From Plumapathes pennacea (taxonomy: Eukaryota > Cnidaria > Anthozoa > Antipatharia > Myriopathidae): a stretch of 64,000 bases of DNA. Shown piece by piece: positions 49,757 to 60,988 of the stretch. Numbering within the stretch: position 1 is the first letter of the stretch; each line of letters begins with the position of its first letter. Location: NCBI GenBank assembly GCA_964036295.1, contig OZ038471.1:8968684-9032683 (forward strand). Direction: 5' to 3'. The notes beneath the pieces were generated by a model. That model was given only the letters and a program-made list of their open reading frames with translations. It did not search any database and was not told the DNA's origin. A program made the position numbers and the translations under genes.

Positions 49757-50057
49757 GACACAGGTATCTTTCCAAAGGGATTGAAACTCGCGAAAGTAAT
49801 CCCCATCTGTAAATTAAAGGATAAGGACAAGGAAAATCTGGACAGCTTTGACCAATATCAGTTCTACTGTCGATAGCTAAAATATTTGAAAGAATCGTCT
49901 TTAATCAACTGTATAGTTACCTAAATCAAAATGAAGTACTGTCCAAATACCAAAGTGGCGGCTAGTACTACTTTGTTAGATTCGACAACTGAATGGCTAA
50001 CAAACATGGACATTGGACGATTAAACTCAGTTGTTTTCCTAGACTTTACCAAAGCCT
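49757..50057 (+). pseudogene. LINE RT N-terminal fragment
   Basis: GIFPKGLKLAKVIPICKLKD and DSFDQYQF, then after a frame break SKIFERIVFNQLYSYLNQNE, then LLDSTTEWLTNMDIGRL and VVFLDFTKAF (palm motif A). It is cut off directly after motif A by Penelope-type sequence at about 50060. Confidence 0.75.
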
Positions 50058-50059
50058 TC

Positions 50060-50200
50060 ATGGCAAATAGTTTGAACCCAGGAGTGTGAACAGTAGGTTG
50101 GTTGTGATCGTCCGGGCTAGAGTAGTCTCCAGAAAGACTGTTGTTGGTGACTGACGTTTCGACTACCTGAGCGGAAGTCATCTTCAGAGTCAAGTGAAAG
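50060..50200 (-). pseudogene. Penelope-like element, ORF C-terminal end
   Basis: Minus-strand reading gives LTLKMTSAQVVETSVTNNSL and SPDDHNQPTVHTPGF, which by comparison with 56535-56720 is the tail that follows the GIY-YIG domain of a Penelope-like ORF. Confidence 0.65.
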
Positions 50201-50311
50201 TATTCGTCAGATGGCGGTATATGACGGTGTCCGTTATGTTGGCCTATGGTTGGTCGATTATATTGAGAATATCTTGTACTGAAAATATCTTGTAATATCT
50301 TGTACTGACTG

Positions 50312-50540
50312 CAAAGCCACCTACATCGGTGAAACTGGCAGAAACCTGAACACGAGACTTACTGAACACAAACGAGCTACCAGAAACGGCGACATCAGAA
50401 ATCACATTTCTGAACACCACCGACAGACTAAACACGACATCAACTGGGACTTTGCTGAATGCATCAGCCACAGTACCAACTACTACCAACGACTTACACT
50501 GGAAAGCAACAACAGCTAGACCCCGGTCTTCGTCGTTGGC
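50312..50540 (+). pseudogene. Penelope-like GIY-YIG endonuclease fragment
   Basis: TDCKATYIGETGRNLNTRLT then EHKRATRNGDIRNHISEHH, then INWDFAECISHSTNYYQRLT and LESNNS. The YIGETGR core and EHK are the GIY-YIG hallmark of Penelope-like retroelements. A stop follows at about 50518. The orientation is opposite to its own tail at 50060-50200, with repeated ATATCTTGTACTGA at the junction (about 50270-50310), so the copy is internally inverted. Confidence 0.8.
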
Positions 50541-50544
50541 TAAC

Positions 50545-51165
50545 ATGCAGACACCAAATTTTGAACGAGATGCTATTGTCAGTGATAATAATGGAACAGA
50601 TGAAAACCAAAAATTCTACATCATCACACAGTGTCTATAATTTACATGCACATGATGTATCCTCCCATAAAGTCATGAGCATGAGCAGTGAGGCAATCAC
50701 AGTTCTGACCATTTGGGCAAGGGGACATCTGCTGGTGTTCTAATTGCATGTTCATTTATTACAGGTATTCTTTCTGCAAACCTGAAATGGAAGCTCTTCA
50801 GAATTTGAGTTGTAAGGGACACATGGGGCATTTGAAGTTCCGAAGAAGGCCATCAAGTCCTCTCTTGGTAAAGTCAAGGAAAAGGAGAGAGGAAGCAAAG
50901 AGTTTATGGTTTCGCTATTCGGTGACTCATCCACAATGTGTTCAATACCAGAGCTAAGGGTAAACTCAGTCTTTCATTCAAGGCTATTCAAAACAATGAT
51001 CTTCGTTGACTTGAGTTTTGTTTTATGCAAACTTTCAGAAGTCTCGCGTTTGACATTGGTTGACTGTTAGATTTGCGTTGGAATGGTTTCTTTCACCTTT
51101 TATATTTTTGGCATCTACGTTATCCCAGAGCTTAAGCGTGGGTAATAATCACAATGCAGTAGTAT
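50545..51165. other. Non-coding stretch
   Basis: No gene or repeat boundary recognised. A frame at 50748-50957 lacks features. Confidence 0.4.
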
Positions 51166-51169
51166 CGCC

Positions 51170-52170
51170 TTATCTGGAAACTCCAAGAGAGTCGCCACCT
51201 CGAAATTTAATGTTCTTCTGTCAGTCTGTCAGTCAGTCTGGCGTACGACCTCGTTCTTAGGCTCTTAGGCAAGAACTGTAAACCGCCATTGTGTTTGGTG
51301 ACATGCGATAGAGTACGAACGAAAATGATTTTGTACAACAAGATGCAGATAGAAGGCCAAGCAGTTCGACGGACGGCTGTAAACTGCCCGGATATTTTGC
51401 CAGTGTATCGGAGGTAAGCTTGGTAGCCGTGAAACTAATTCTTTAAGGCATCGACTGGCCGACCTGAACACAATCCCAGACACCAGTATTGTGTTAAAAC
51501 GCAGATACTTCTTCAGAAAGGAATAGCAAATTACAGTCGGTGGAAATCGAACAATCACCGTGGAAAATTTCACCTTTTACAATAACAGGATTGTATTTTT
51601 CAGAATCCAAGTTTTTAAAAAAGATTTTAAATTCGTCAAATGCGGTTTGAAAAGTGTTGTGTTCAAAATTGAATCCTTGCCAAAATTCGCACATTTTGCG
51701 AGACTTCGAAAGCGTGTAAAAAAGCGACTCTCGCTTTGAAAAATAAACATACACGTATCTGGTTAGGATACAGTGTCGGCTGGAGAAATCGTGGCTTTTC
51801 TTAAAATTTATTTAAAATCTTGGTGTCGACTTTACTGACTGTGCAAGACTGATCGAGTCACGATTCTACTTGCGCTTTTCTTGGCTTTCAAGTCTCGGGA
51901 GTATTCTGTAGTTGCGTGTGAGTTGTCTCAGCGAATTTTGGAGTTCAGCTGGTGTCCACGAAAATTGCAGACTGTGCACGTTGTCTGAACTAAACCAGAC
52001 TTCAATGCGGCAAAGATTTTTTTAGCGGCCGCTTGGTGACGTCGCTACATAAACCGTGGTTTGTAAAAAAGATTTTAAAATAATCTCCAAGCGGAAAATA
52101 AACAAGAACCCCGCTTTCCGAAAACCCACTACATAGCGGGGGGATATCTGCGATTATCGTATTTCTACTT
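51170..52170 (-). mobile_element. Family A element, near-complete copy
   Basis: One end reads TGGAAACTCCAAGAGAGTCG at about 51176, the other GCGATTATCGTATTTCTA at 52151-52168. This copy joins the right-half and left-half segments found separately at 9.76, 13.03, 26.58, 29.11, 31.9, 32.52, 37.4 and 39.8 kb. No coding capacity and no long terminal inverted repeat. It is best described as a non-autonomous element of about 1 kb of unknown class. Confidence 0.7.
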
Positions 52171-52190
52171 AACTAATAATCATTGGTGTG

Positions 52191-52331
52191 CTCATTTAAT
52201 TAACGATTAATAGTGCTCGGAATGTTTGAAACTTCTACAAATAACACTCGTTCTGCGGACCCACGTTATTTTGTTAGAATTATCAAACACTACTCGCACT
52301 ATTAATCGTCAATTGAACTCGCACACCAATG
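52191..52331. mobile_element. Inverted-repeat MITE, 141 bases
   Basis: CATTGGTGTGC at the left and GCACACCAATG at the right are exact inverses. ACGATTAATAGTGCTCG and CGCACTATTAATCGT continue the pairing inward, and the centre is unpaired. Confidence 0.8.
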
Positions 52332-52352
52332 AATTACCACTACTAATCACTA

Positions 52353-52393
52353 TATTTGTTTGCCCTCGTTAAATAAAGACTTTACTTACTTAC
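52353..52393 (+). repeat. Retroelement-type 3' tail
   Basis: GTTAAATAAAGACTTTACTT followed by ACTTACC resembles LINE tails elsewhere in the window (8095-8130 reversed). No body is recognised to its left. Confidence 0.4.
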
Positions 52394-52526
52394 CTATTTA
52401 TCCATCTTAAGCTTTTAGGGCTGCTTTCTTTACGTTTTGCCAATCTCTCGCTCTTGGCCACCATTGCGTGATTGCTATGAAAACTAATTGTGCAAATATC
52501 AGTTAATCGGTGCAATTAACTCTGAC

Positions 52527-53067
52527 TTAAGGTGATTCCCTAGTTTTGCATTGCGCATCTTTAGTGCGCACAACACTTTTGAGATGGTGGACATTAAGAA
52601 CCACCGAAACTTCAAGATCGAAAGTTCTTTATACTCGTTACGCAAATAAGTTTTATTTTTTGTCGTTCCTTGTGGAAGCAGCCACCTTTAAAGTTGAAAC
52701 TCGCCCCAGTCCCCTCTCGGAAAGACGTATTTTGAAGTGAATTCGCCCTTTCCTGGACAATTGCGCAAAAACGAGCATGGTGACCCCCCTTTTTTATTTC
52801 ATGTATTTTAAGAAAATACGACTCCCCATGATATATCGAAATTTAGACAAAATATCTTTACTCAATTTTGAAATATTATCATTGAATCACTATTACAATA
52901 TGTTTTTAGGCGTTTCAGGGCAAGCGTCCAGATGATCAAAATGCCTATATTTTCATGGTGACCCCCTATTTTTATTTTATTTTTTTAATGTACTAGAAGT
53001 AATTACTAATTGTGCAAAGTTTTAAGAAAATTCAATTACTATTTCTTATTCGATGGAATCACCTTAA
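52527..53067. mobile_element. TTAA-bounded inverted-repeat element, 541 bases
   Basis: A perfect 13-base terminal repeat, TTAAGGTGATTCC at 52527-52539 and GGAATCACCTTAA at 53055-53067, has TTAA at each outer edge as in piggyBac-type insertions. Inside, CATGGTGACCCCC occurs twice (about 52777 and 52957). No coding capacity. Confidence 0.75.
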
Positions 53068-53394
53068 TTACTTTTGCACATCTGACTAATCCTTTTTGCA
53101 CATTATCCTGTTCTTAGCAAATCAGAATTGAGTATTTTTTGCATCCATATTATTATTACTGAAATTAAACCGGAGGTCATAGCGTCCTGGACCCGAGTTC
53201 TAACATTAGACGAAACTAGACTTGCAAAACAAGCTTACATAAACATATGAGGATATATTCCAAAGGCTGAGCAGCCCAAATTAAAACCCTTTGGTTTCAA
53301 AATGGCTTTGGATACGCATGGGAATATCAACAAAACATTACTCCAACTACATCTAAATTAAAAAGATTTCTCAAATAATTAGCAAACATTTGAA

Positions 53395-53616
53395 GATATA
53401 GAAATACAAGACTGGATATTAAGCCTTTTCAATGATGAATCCAGATTGGTAGAAGGGAACAAACTAAGAACCTACCGTGAGTTCAAAACCAAATACGAAT
53501 TTGAGAGTTACTTAAACGAGATCCAAAATACAGAATACCGCAGAGCTCGAACGAAATTGAGAATTAGTGGTTCCATACTAGAAATTGAGCGTGGTTGTTC
53601 TAACAAAACCACGTAA
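53395..53616 (+). pseudogene. LINE C-terminal domain fragment
   Basis: An open stretch of 73 codons without ATG ends at TAA 53614-53616. NKLRTYREFKTKYEFESYLN and RRARTKLRISGSILEIERG match the C-terminal region downstream of the RT in some non-LTR elements (K(L/R)RTYR.FK and RLS...L.IE.GR pattern). The zinc-binding end is missing. Confidence 0.6.
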
Positions 53617-54540
53617 GCCCTGAGCTAAGAAAATGCCCGCGCTGTCAACACGTTGGAAGACAAAAAAAATTTCCTCCTCAAATGCCAAATATAGGCTGAC
53701 AAACGTAACGCCCTTTTTCAAGAAATTAATAAGTCAGTGACCAACCGTAAAGAACTTATTTCACCCCAAAACCACAAAACGAAATTAGCATAATATATAC
53801 GAGTGTTTTCAAGCAAAAAAACATGCAGCCTTTACGAATTTAGCATCATACACATACCTATACTATTAAAGAAAACATAACTACGTACATATTCAGTCAC
53901 ATGGTTCTCTACCAAACGTTGTCTAAGTGTGCTGGTGCAGTGAGGTAGGGGTGCTGATGTGGGTACGGATACAGGAGAGGGGTGGGGCAGGTGCAATTGC
54001 GAGTGCTCTTCAAAAATTGTTACATATACATATACATATACATATACATGTACATATACATATACAAATAGCTGGTTTTTGGGCAGTATGAAAGAAGCCC
54101 TGAAAGTTAAAGGAGACTTCGGACCTCTGGCACTCAGGCGTGATGAAGTACGAACTGTAACGAAAACATAGGCTACCCAGGCATTGTAGAAAAATAAGTT
54201 AATTCATATGCTAAGGACCAGCAAAAGAAACTACTGCACAATGACATTACTTTAATATAAGTAACAGTAAAGACATATATGTGGAAAGGCTTTAGAAAGA
54301 TTATGGCCATCAAAACACAAGCTAGTTTTATGTCTACAAAGATTATCTAAGATACTGGGCTCAGCGCTTTTAGTTGTTTTGTTGCTAAATTAGGTAATTA
54401 GCTGGCAATTATCTCCGAAAGACCCTAACTGCCTTTATCTTTCTTCTACTACACGTAACAAAGTTAAATGGATGATGACTATAATTTACTCAAATCCCAC
54501 ATATGAACTCCTCAGTATCGCAAACAAAATTACTAATAAA
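53617..54540. other. Non-coding stretch with a microsatellite
   Basis: A (CATATA)n run of about seven units spans 54025-54066. Nothing else recognised. Confidence 0.6.
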
Positions 54541-54549
54541 TAATAAATG

Positions 54550-55085
54550 CATGAGCCGGGCTGGCCTGGTTCTCATGTAATTTCATTAGTCCATTTGCCA
54601 TTTTTGATGTGCGGCCATACCGGGATCTCGGCAAACCGGGCCAGCCTGCCTCGTGTATTCAGGCCTTGAAATTTTTGTCTCCTATAAAACCATTGGAAAA
54701 TTTATTCAATAGTTTTTTGTTAAGGTGCGATTGCATTAGGTTTGGCATGCCGAAATTTGTTCATCTCGCGATAATATGGAGCGAGTCAGCCCGGGGAGCT
54801 ATGAGATTGGCTCAAATATTTTGTTGGGTATGAGAACGAGCTCGCATCGCTACTGTACCGTTTTGCACAGAACAGCTTACCTATTCCCGCTAGCTTTTGC
54901 TAGTCCGCCTAGCCGGGCTGGACCGGTGTATGCAATTTTATGAAAAATTGTCAGTCTGGTGAGCCAGGGTCTCAGCTTGTCGGGTTGGTTTGTTTCTTTT
55001 GTAATCACGTAGTTATTTTTGGTGTGTTTCACAGCAGCCATATCAAAATCTTGGCAAACCTGCCAGTCCAGCTCATGCAGTGAGG
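54550..55085. repeat. Repeat family F: GAGCCGGGCTGG dimer
   Basis: GAGCCGGGCTGGCCTGGTTC (54553) and its inverted partner GGCAAACCGGGCCAGCCTG (about 54632) form one unit. A diverged second unit follows (AGCCGGGCTGGACCGG near 54912; GGCAAACCTGCCAGTCCAGC near 55053). The shared inner words are TTTTTGGTGTG/TTTTTGATGTG and TGTAAT. Non-coding dispersed repeat. Confidence 0.6.
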
Positions 55086-56165
55086 TCCTCAATTACTGGG
55101 GTTGTCCCTGATACAAATTCAGACTTGCTAGTAAGAGTGATACCTGCCTGAAAAACAGAGATTACTGACCAATCTCGGTAGCTATTGACCCATCTCACTC
55201 TTATCTATATTAAAGAAGATCCTAAAAATAATAAAGTTCAAGAGACCAATGAACTTTATCAATAAAAAACAGAATTTTCTGTTTGTAAACGAACAATTTG
55301 CCTTTTTTGCCAAAGTAATACTCAACTCCTCTACTTTACAGCATAAGAGACATATATTCTCTCCCTTGACCAGGTGTACGATAACTATAACTTACTCACA
55401 AAAGTACTATGTATACAGAATTGTTACAAAGCATCCTCACTGCTAAGAGCATGAGTCCTGTATAGAATAAATAAACATATACGTCCGATTGTTTAAACAA
55501 AGCTTAAGTTAGGCCTGGTTTATCGCTAAATTGAAGTTTAGACGGACTCTGTAAACCAGGGTTAGCCAACGGTTAAAATTGCCGATTTTTAGAACATGGA
55601 TAGGTGTCAGTTTATATAGGCCACGCTTGGCCGTGGTCCAATTAGAATGGCTACTATAAGTTTAAACCTTGTTTAGACCAGGACATTCATTGCTTACCAT
55701 TTGTAGAAAAAAGCCCGGTTGGGGCGACTGTTGTATAATGGTAAGCAATTTTCAAATTAACCGCACCAACCGGAAGGAGTGGTGCTTACCATTTCCAATT
55801 CTATATTCCGGTCAGTTAAAACGCAATTGTGACACGTGATTTCTCAAAGGGAGACTGGAAACAGAAAAACTCTTCAAATGGTACGGGAACTTTCGGCGGT
55901 TCGTTCCAACTGAAAAGAAAAGAGGAGTACCTCCAAAGGTACTCCACAATTTTTGAATGGTTTGTTTTTCCGGAAATTTTCTGATCCATTTGATCTTGGA
56001 CCGTAATTTTCGGAATTTTTGTGTAAATCTTTAACAAATAAATTGTTTAAAAAGTCGTCCCTTAAACTACATAACAGTTTCTTATTGTTTCTTTTTTGCA
56101 ACAACACGTCACTTTAAGCAAATAAGGCATCAGCAGCAGCCGCTAGACACTAGCTACAAGCTACA
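55086..56165. other. Downstream flank of the STRA6-like gene
   Basis: Probable 3' UTR and flank of the minus-strand gene. A TAGCTTG triplication follows the stop at about 56150. No other gene supported. Confidence 0.4.
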
Positions 56166-56170
56166 AGCTA

Positions 56171-56367
56171 CTAGTACACTAAAGTGGTAGGCAAAAGCTC
56201 CACATCGCGGTGGGCTACTGGGATGCTGACTACACGGTTTGTCCTGGATACCGCATGGCGTCGCCTGTGCGTTATCAGGACTGGGTTTCGTGTCAGCGTC
56301 AATGCGAGAAACCAGCGGTTGAAAGCTCTCTGAGATCGGCGACCTAGGGTGAGTTGTTCCCGATGAG
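56171..56367 (-). CDS. STRA6-like terminal exon
   Basis: Acceptor TACTTTTCAG, phase 1 entry, stop at 56171-56173. RRSQRAFNRWFLALTLTRNP matches the conserved R.RW.LAYTL..NP near the C-terminus of STRA6. The tail is polar with an Arg cluster (HRRRH), cytoplasmic in the family. Confidence 0.8.
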
Positions 56368-59300
56368 CTGAAAAGTAATGTAATTGATATTTAGTGCACT
56401 GTGTTCTAATAATGTTGATTTTATGACATTCTTCTGTCGAAAGGCACGGAAAAGGGAAGAGGCACACACGTAACTGGTACTAGGTGCTACTATACTGTTG
56501 CTTGTCCCACTGTTACTGTTACTTGGCAAATGGATTAAAACCAGGGGTGTGAACAGTACATTGGTTGTGAGCGTTCTGGCTAGACTAGTCTTCAGGAAGA
56601 CTGACTGTTGTTGACTGACGTTTCGACTTCCTGCGCGGAAATCATGGCTTCAGAGTCAAATGAAGAGGTTTTTGTAAGATGGTGGTATTTATGCCTCTGG
56701 TCGTTGATGTGATTGATCTGTTTTGTCGTCATATGGGTGTTCGAGCTGGCTCAGTTGTGTTTTGTTATTAGTCGGTCGATGTTCTATTGTTGTTGGTGGG
56801 ATTGTACTAGAGGGAGTTGACTGTATACAAAAAAGTTATGGGTACTCTCCCCCAGTGCATTTCCAGCTTTTCTGATTGCTTTTTGTAGCATGGCATAGTT
56901 AGGTTTAATGATCAGTTGATCTAGCATTTACTCTCAATCAATTGTTCGTTCGGTTATGTTTGTTGTCATCTATCAGTCGTTTGTAAGGTACGAGTAATTG
57001 TTGGCCTCTGTTGAAAGGTTTCCATCCTGAGTTTGTTTGTGTATCAGCTTTCCAGTGTAAGTCGTTGGTAGCAGTTGGTGCTGTGGCTCGAATCACCTCA
57101 ACCCAACGACAAAACGGCTAGTCGTCTGTATCTCGTGAGGGATACTCATGATGTTTTTGGGTGGGAGTGTGCTGCCTGGTCCTGCAAACCCTTACCCTGT
57201 TTCAGACCAAAATGTGTAATTTTCTATACCCTATTTCAGACTCGACTCCAAAATGTATACCTTTTTCAGACCTGAATCCAAAAGGTATACCCCATTTCAG
57301 GCCTGACCTCAAAATTTAGGCCTTATTTTAGAGATATTTTTATGGCAACGATTTCCGACCGGTGTTTTCTTCCATTTGCCGTGCAGTGTCCGCGGCGACA
57401 CATTTATGTTAAACTCATACCATACCCCAGACCAAAAAGACAATAGCAATATCCTATTTCAGACCAAAGAGGCAAACTCTATACCCTATTTCACACACTA
57501 AAAATGCTTAAAAACGATACCCTTTGGGGCAGCACTACCCGGGAGGGGGGTCTGTATCGGCTGCATCGAGGAATTCGATAAAAGAATGACTGTTTCTTGG
57601 GTTGGACTTAAAAACTGTATACAGCTGCAGTAAATGGATTTCAACCACAGCGATTTTCAGGGACATTTTTGCGTGTCTTTACTGAGATGAAATATACAAA
57701 AGAAGGGCAAATGCACATACACACTACATTACACTATGAAGTTTTCTAATGACTCAACAGACAACTCATCAGTGATTCAATGATTTATCAAACAAGTGAA
57801 CCTCAAAGATATCTACTGTTTTTTTTTTCTAATCTTTAAAATAAAATTGGACAGTCGAAAAACAGTTAAAACGGTTTAGTTTAACTAAAACAATCAACTT
57901 TAAAGAACATCGCAATTCTCTAAAGCAAAGCTACTGCTGACTACCCACCCCTCTCACCGTTCAAAAACAAAAGACAATCCGAAAAATAGTCCAAAAGGTA
58001 ATCTAAAAAGTAGTCAGAAAAAGATTCTAGAGTCCATTGGTCCTGTCCAAAATTTACCCTATACCTCTTTTAACCTATATTAGTCTTTTCGGAATTGTGC
58101 AAAACTAATCGAAATTAACTAAATTGAAATAAAAGTCATACTACGAAAAGGAGCACATCAAATTAGTAAGTATTCCAGATTTGACCAATGTCACTTCAAC
58201 AGAATGGACTAACATTTGACCGTGTTTGTCACTCCTTGTATACATTACATCAAAAGAAGAAAAGAAGGAAAGAAACAAAGAAAAAGAGGCATGGTTGAAT
58301 TTAGAACTCCGAATTGTGGATTTTCATTTTTGGAGAATAAAGTCCTGCAAGTATTGTGTTTTTATTATATTTACCTAACATACATAAACAATGCTATCGT
58401 TTTAACACCTAAACCATGAACCTTTTGTTACCTGCGGTTCTGGTGGAGGTTCTGATCATGCTTATGAGCACTTGACATGACACGAGCAGCACTGGGTGTC
58501 GATGAGCAATCAGTACATGCACCATACCAACGTAAGACAGGAAACCTGAGAAGCACATATTACACCAGCAGTTGAAGGACCAGAACAATAAAAGTAAATC
58601 AAATTATTTTATCATTTGAATTAATAGCATATGTGCAGTGTATGCTAGATATCTCTTCCATTGATCTTTTTGAGTTTAAGTAGTACATTCATGCGCGGCT
58701 AATTGTAGTTAACAGTTCAATTTTCTATCGTTATAAACGAGTGGCTGTCAAGTAAATATTTCTGATCAGTCTGGTCTTGTTTCTCCATATTTTACACTTT
58801 GTCCACCAAGTTTGAATGTCATATTTTCAGTCCCAACAGCCGCTCATGAGTGTAAAAGTGGTTTACCGGACCTTCTATTAACGAAGATGAAAACTTGTGT
58901 AACGTAAGAGCATAGGCATAACCTTGATATTGCCTCTTTGCAAACCATTTAGTCTTTTTTCCTTTAACTTACACTAAAAGACATTTTTGCGACATACGCA
59001 TGTTTATTTACCTTTGTCTGAGCTTTGAAAACCAAGCATGGAAGAAGAACGGTCAAGTCTCGGAAGGAATAGAAGCCAAAGTAGACTGGTTTTCATTAGC
59101 TGCCACATGATGCTTATTAGGCCAACCATAATATCCAAGAAGAAAAAGAAGAACGAAATAACAAAAAAAAATCGCCTGCAAACAACGCAAAGTAAAAAGC
59201 ACAGTGCTAGTGATTCTGTTGCAAGCGCGACCGCTGATAAACATGGCTCGGATATAGGTAGAAAATACTCCAAAGTATTCATGTTCCAGAACAACAAATT

Positions 59301-60827
59301 TTATCAATTCAAAGATGGAGATCACATTTCACACGTCAGATAGTAAGCAACACAATCATGCGTAAAATAAAAAGGAAAAAGAAAATCTTCTCGTATAAAC
59401 GAGTATTCGTCTATCGAGTATTCGTAAATCTCTTGCTAAGTTTTTTGGTTTCTACAAGAATATTTCAGGACTAAAGAAGTAGTTTTTCTCTCTGCCCACC
59501 AAATGTTATTTTCTATAATATCTCAGTCATGGCTCATAGTATGACATGCTTGTTTTGGGATAACCCACTGGTCATATAAACTAATTAACACTCATCAACA
59601 GCAGCTCAGGGTCCAGTTGTTTGAAGTGTAGTGGGGACACGCGGGGTCTTCAACACAATTCAGTCGCCACATCTTAAGTCGTGCGCTCGCTCGCAAGTAA
59701 AATCATGTTATTATATAACGTCATCATAAATCACGTGATAATGTGAACCAATCACCGTGTGTTGGTTCTCGAACCAGAAAAATGAAACAAAAACAGAAAC
59801 AAGCAAACAAACAGTCAGTCAGTCTTCATTTCTAAGCTTGTGAGTTCATGCACGCTACAAGCAATAATACAAAATGAAATGAATTCGTTCTCTTGACCTC
59901 CTGGACAACAAACTGAGAGGCTTTGTTTAAGGGTCAGCTAAAAAATTAACAGTCTTAGCACAAAACGTAACAAGCCAGCTGATTTCTGATCAAAACATTT
60001 AGTTTTCAGGCTTAACGATACTAAAATGGTTTAGATCTGGTCCTGGATTAGTCTAACCGTGTTTCAACAACTGGGTCCAGTAAACTTGCAAAACACACAT
60101 CAAGCTCCCGAGAGTACAAGAACAACAGTGTAACGGCTGGAGAGGAGTGCGGTGTTTGTTCTCCGAGTCGGCCGCTAGGGGGCGTTTTCGACTGAACATC
60201 TAAGACCTCAACGATCACTTCGGTTCATGAAATAGTGTTTATTGAAGTCGATATAGATGTACGTAAAAACTGTAATCAAACAATGGTGAAAACCAAAGCG
60301 TAAGATACGGGCAAAAACATATTGCGCACTTATATTACGTAACGAGTCTGATAAAAGGTAATGAACACAAACAAAACACACAAAATGAATCGAACAAGAA
60401 GTTGGACAAATGTTCTAAGCAAAGATATATATCAAGTACTAAACCAAAACAAATGTAAATCAGTATCTAACCTCTTTCCCCGATTACAGGCGATTACTTC
60501 CTTTTAAAACTATGGCCTTGTCTGTTGTCTGTTATCAATTAAAAAACGAAAACTGAACTCTAATAAAAATATAGCACGTGATCAATGAATATTACGACGC
60601 GTCCGGTTCGATCCCAGTGGCTCGCAGTTACAAACAGCGAAACGAGAGCAATAAAAATAACAAAAGAGCAAACAAATCAACATGCAGCAAAGAATCCTTT
60701 CTTGAAAGCTAGTGCTTAGACCACTGTGACAACTTAGAGGAACTGTAACCTGTAATAGAACTTTGTGGGAGTAATAATGTAAACAAGATTACTTACTCAT
60801 TTAATTTAGCAATTATCTACAATCACC

Positions 60828-60917
<90 letters not shown>

Positions 60918-60945
60918 CAGTAGTAGACTAGTAGTAGTGAGAGTG

Positions 60946-60988
<43 letters not shown>

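Noticed and set aside
60600-60640. tRNA-like B box GGTTCGATCCC
   Set aside because: No A box at the right distance and no cloverleaf could be formed.
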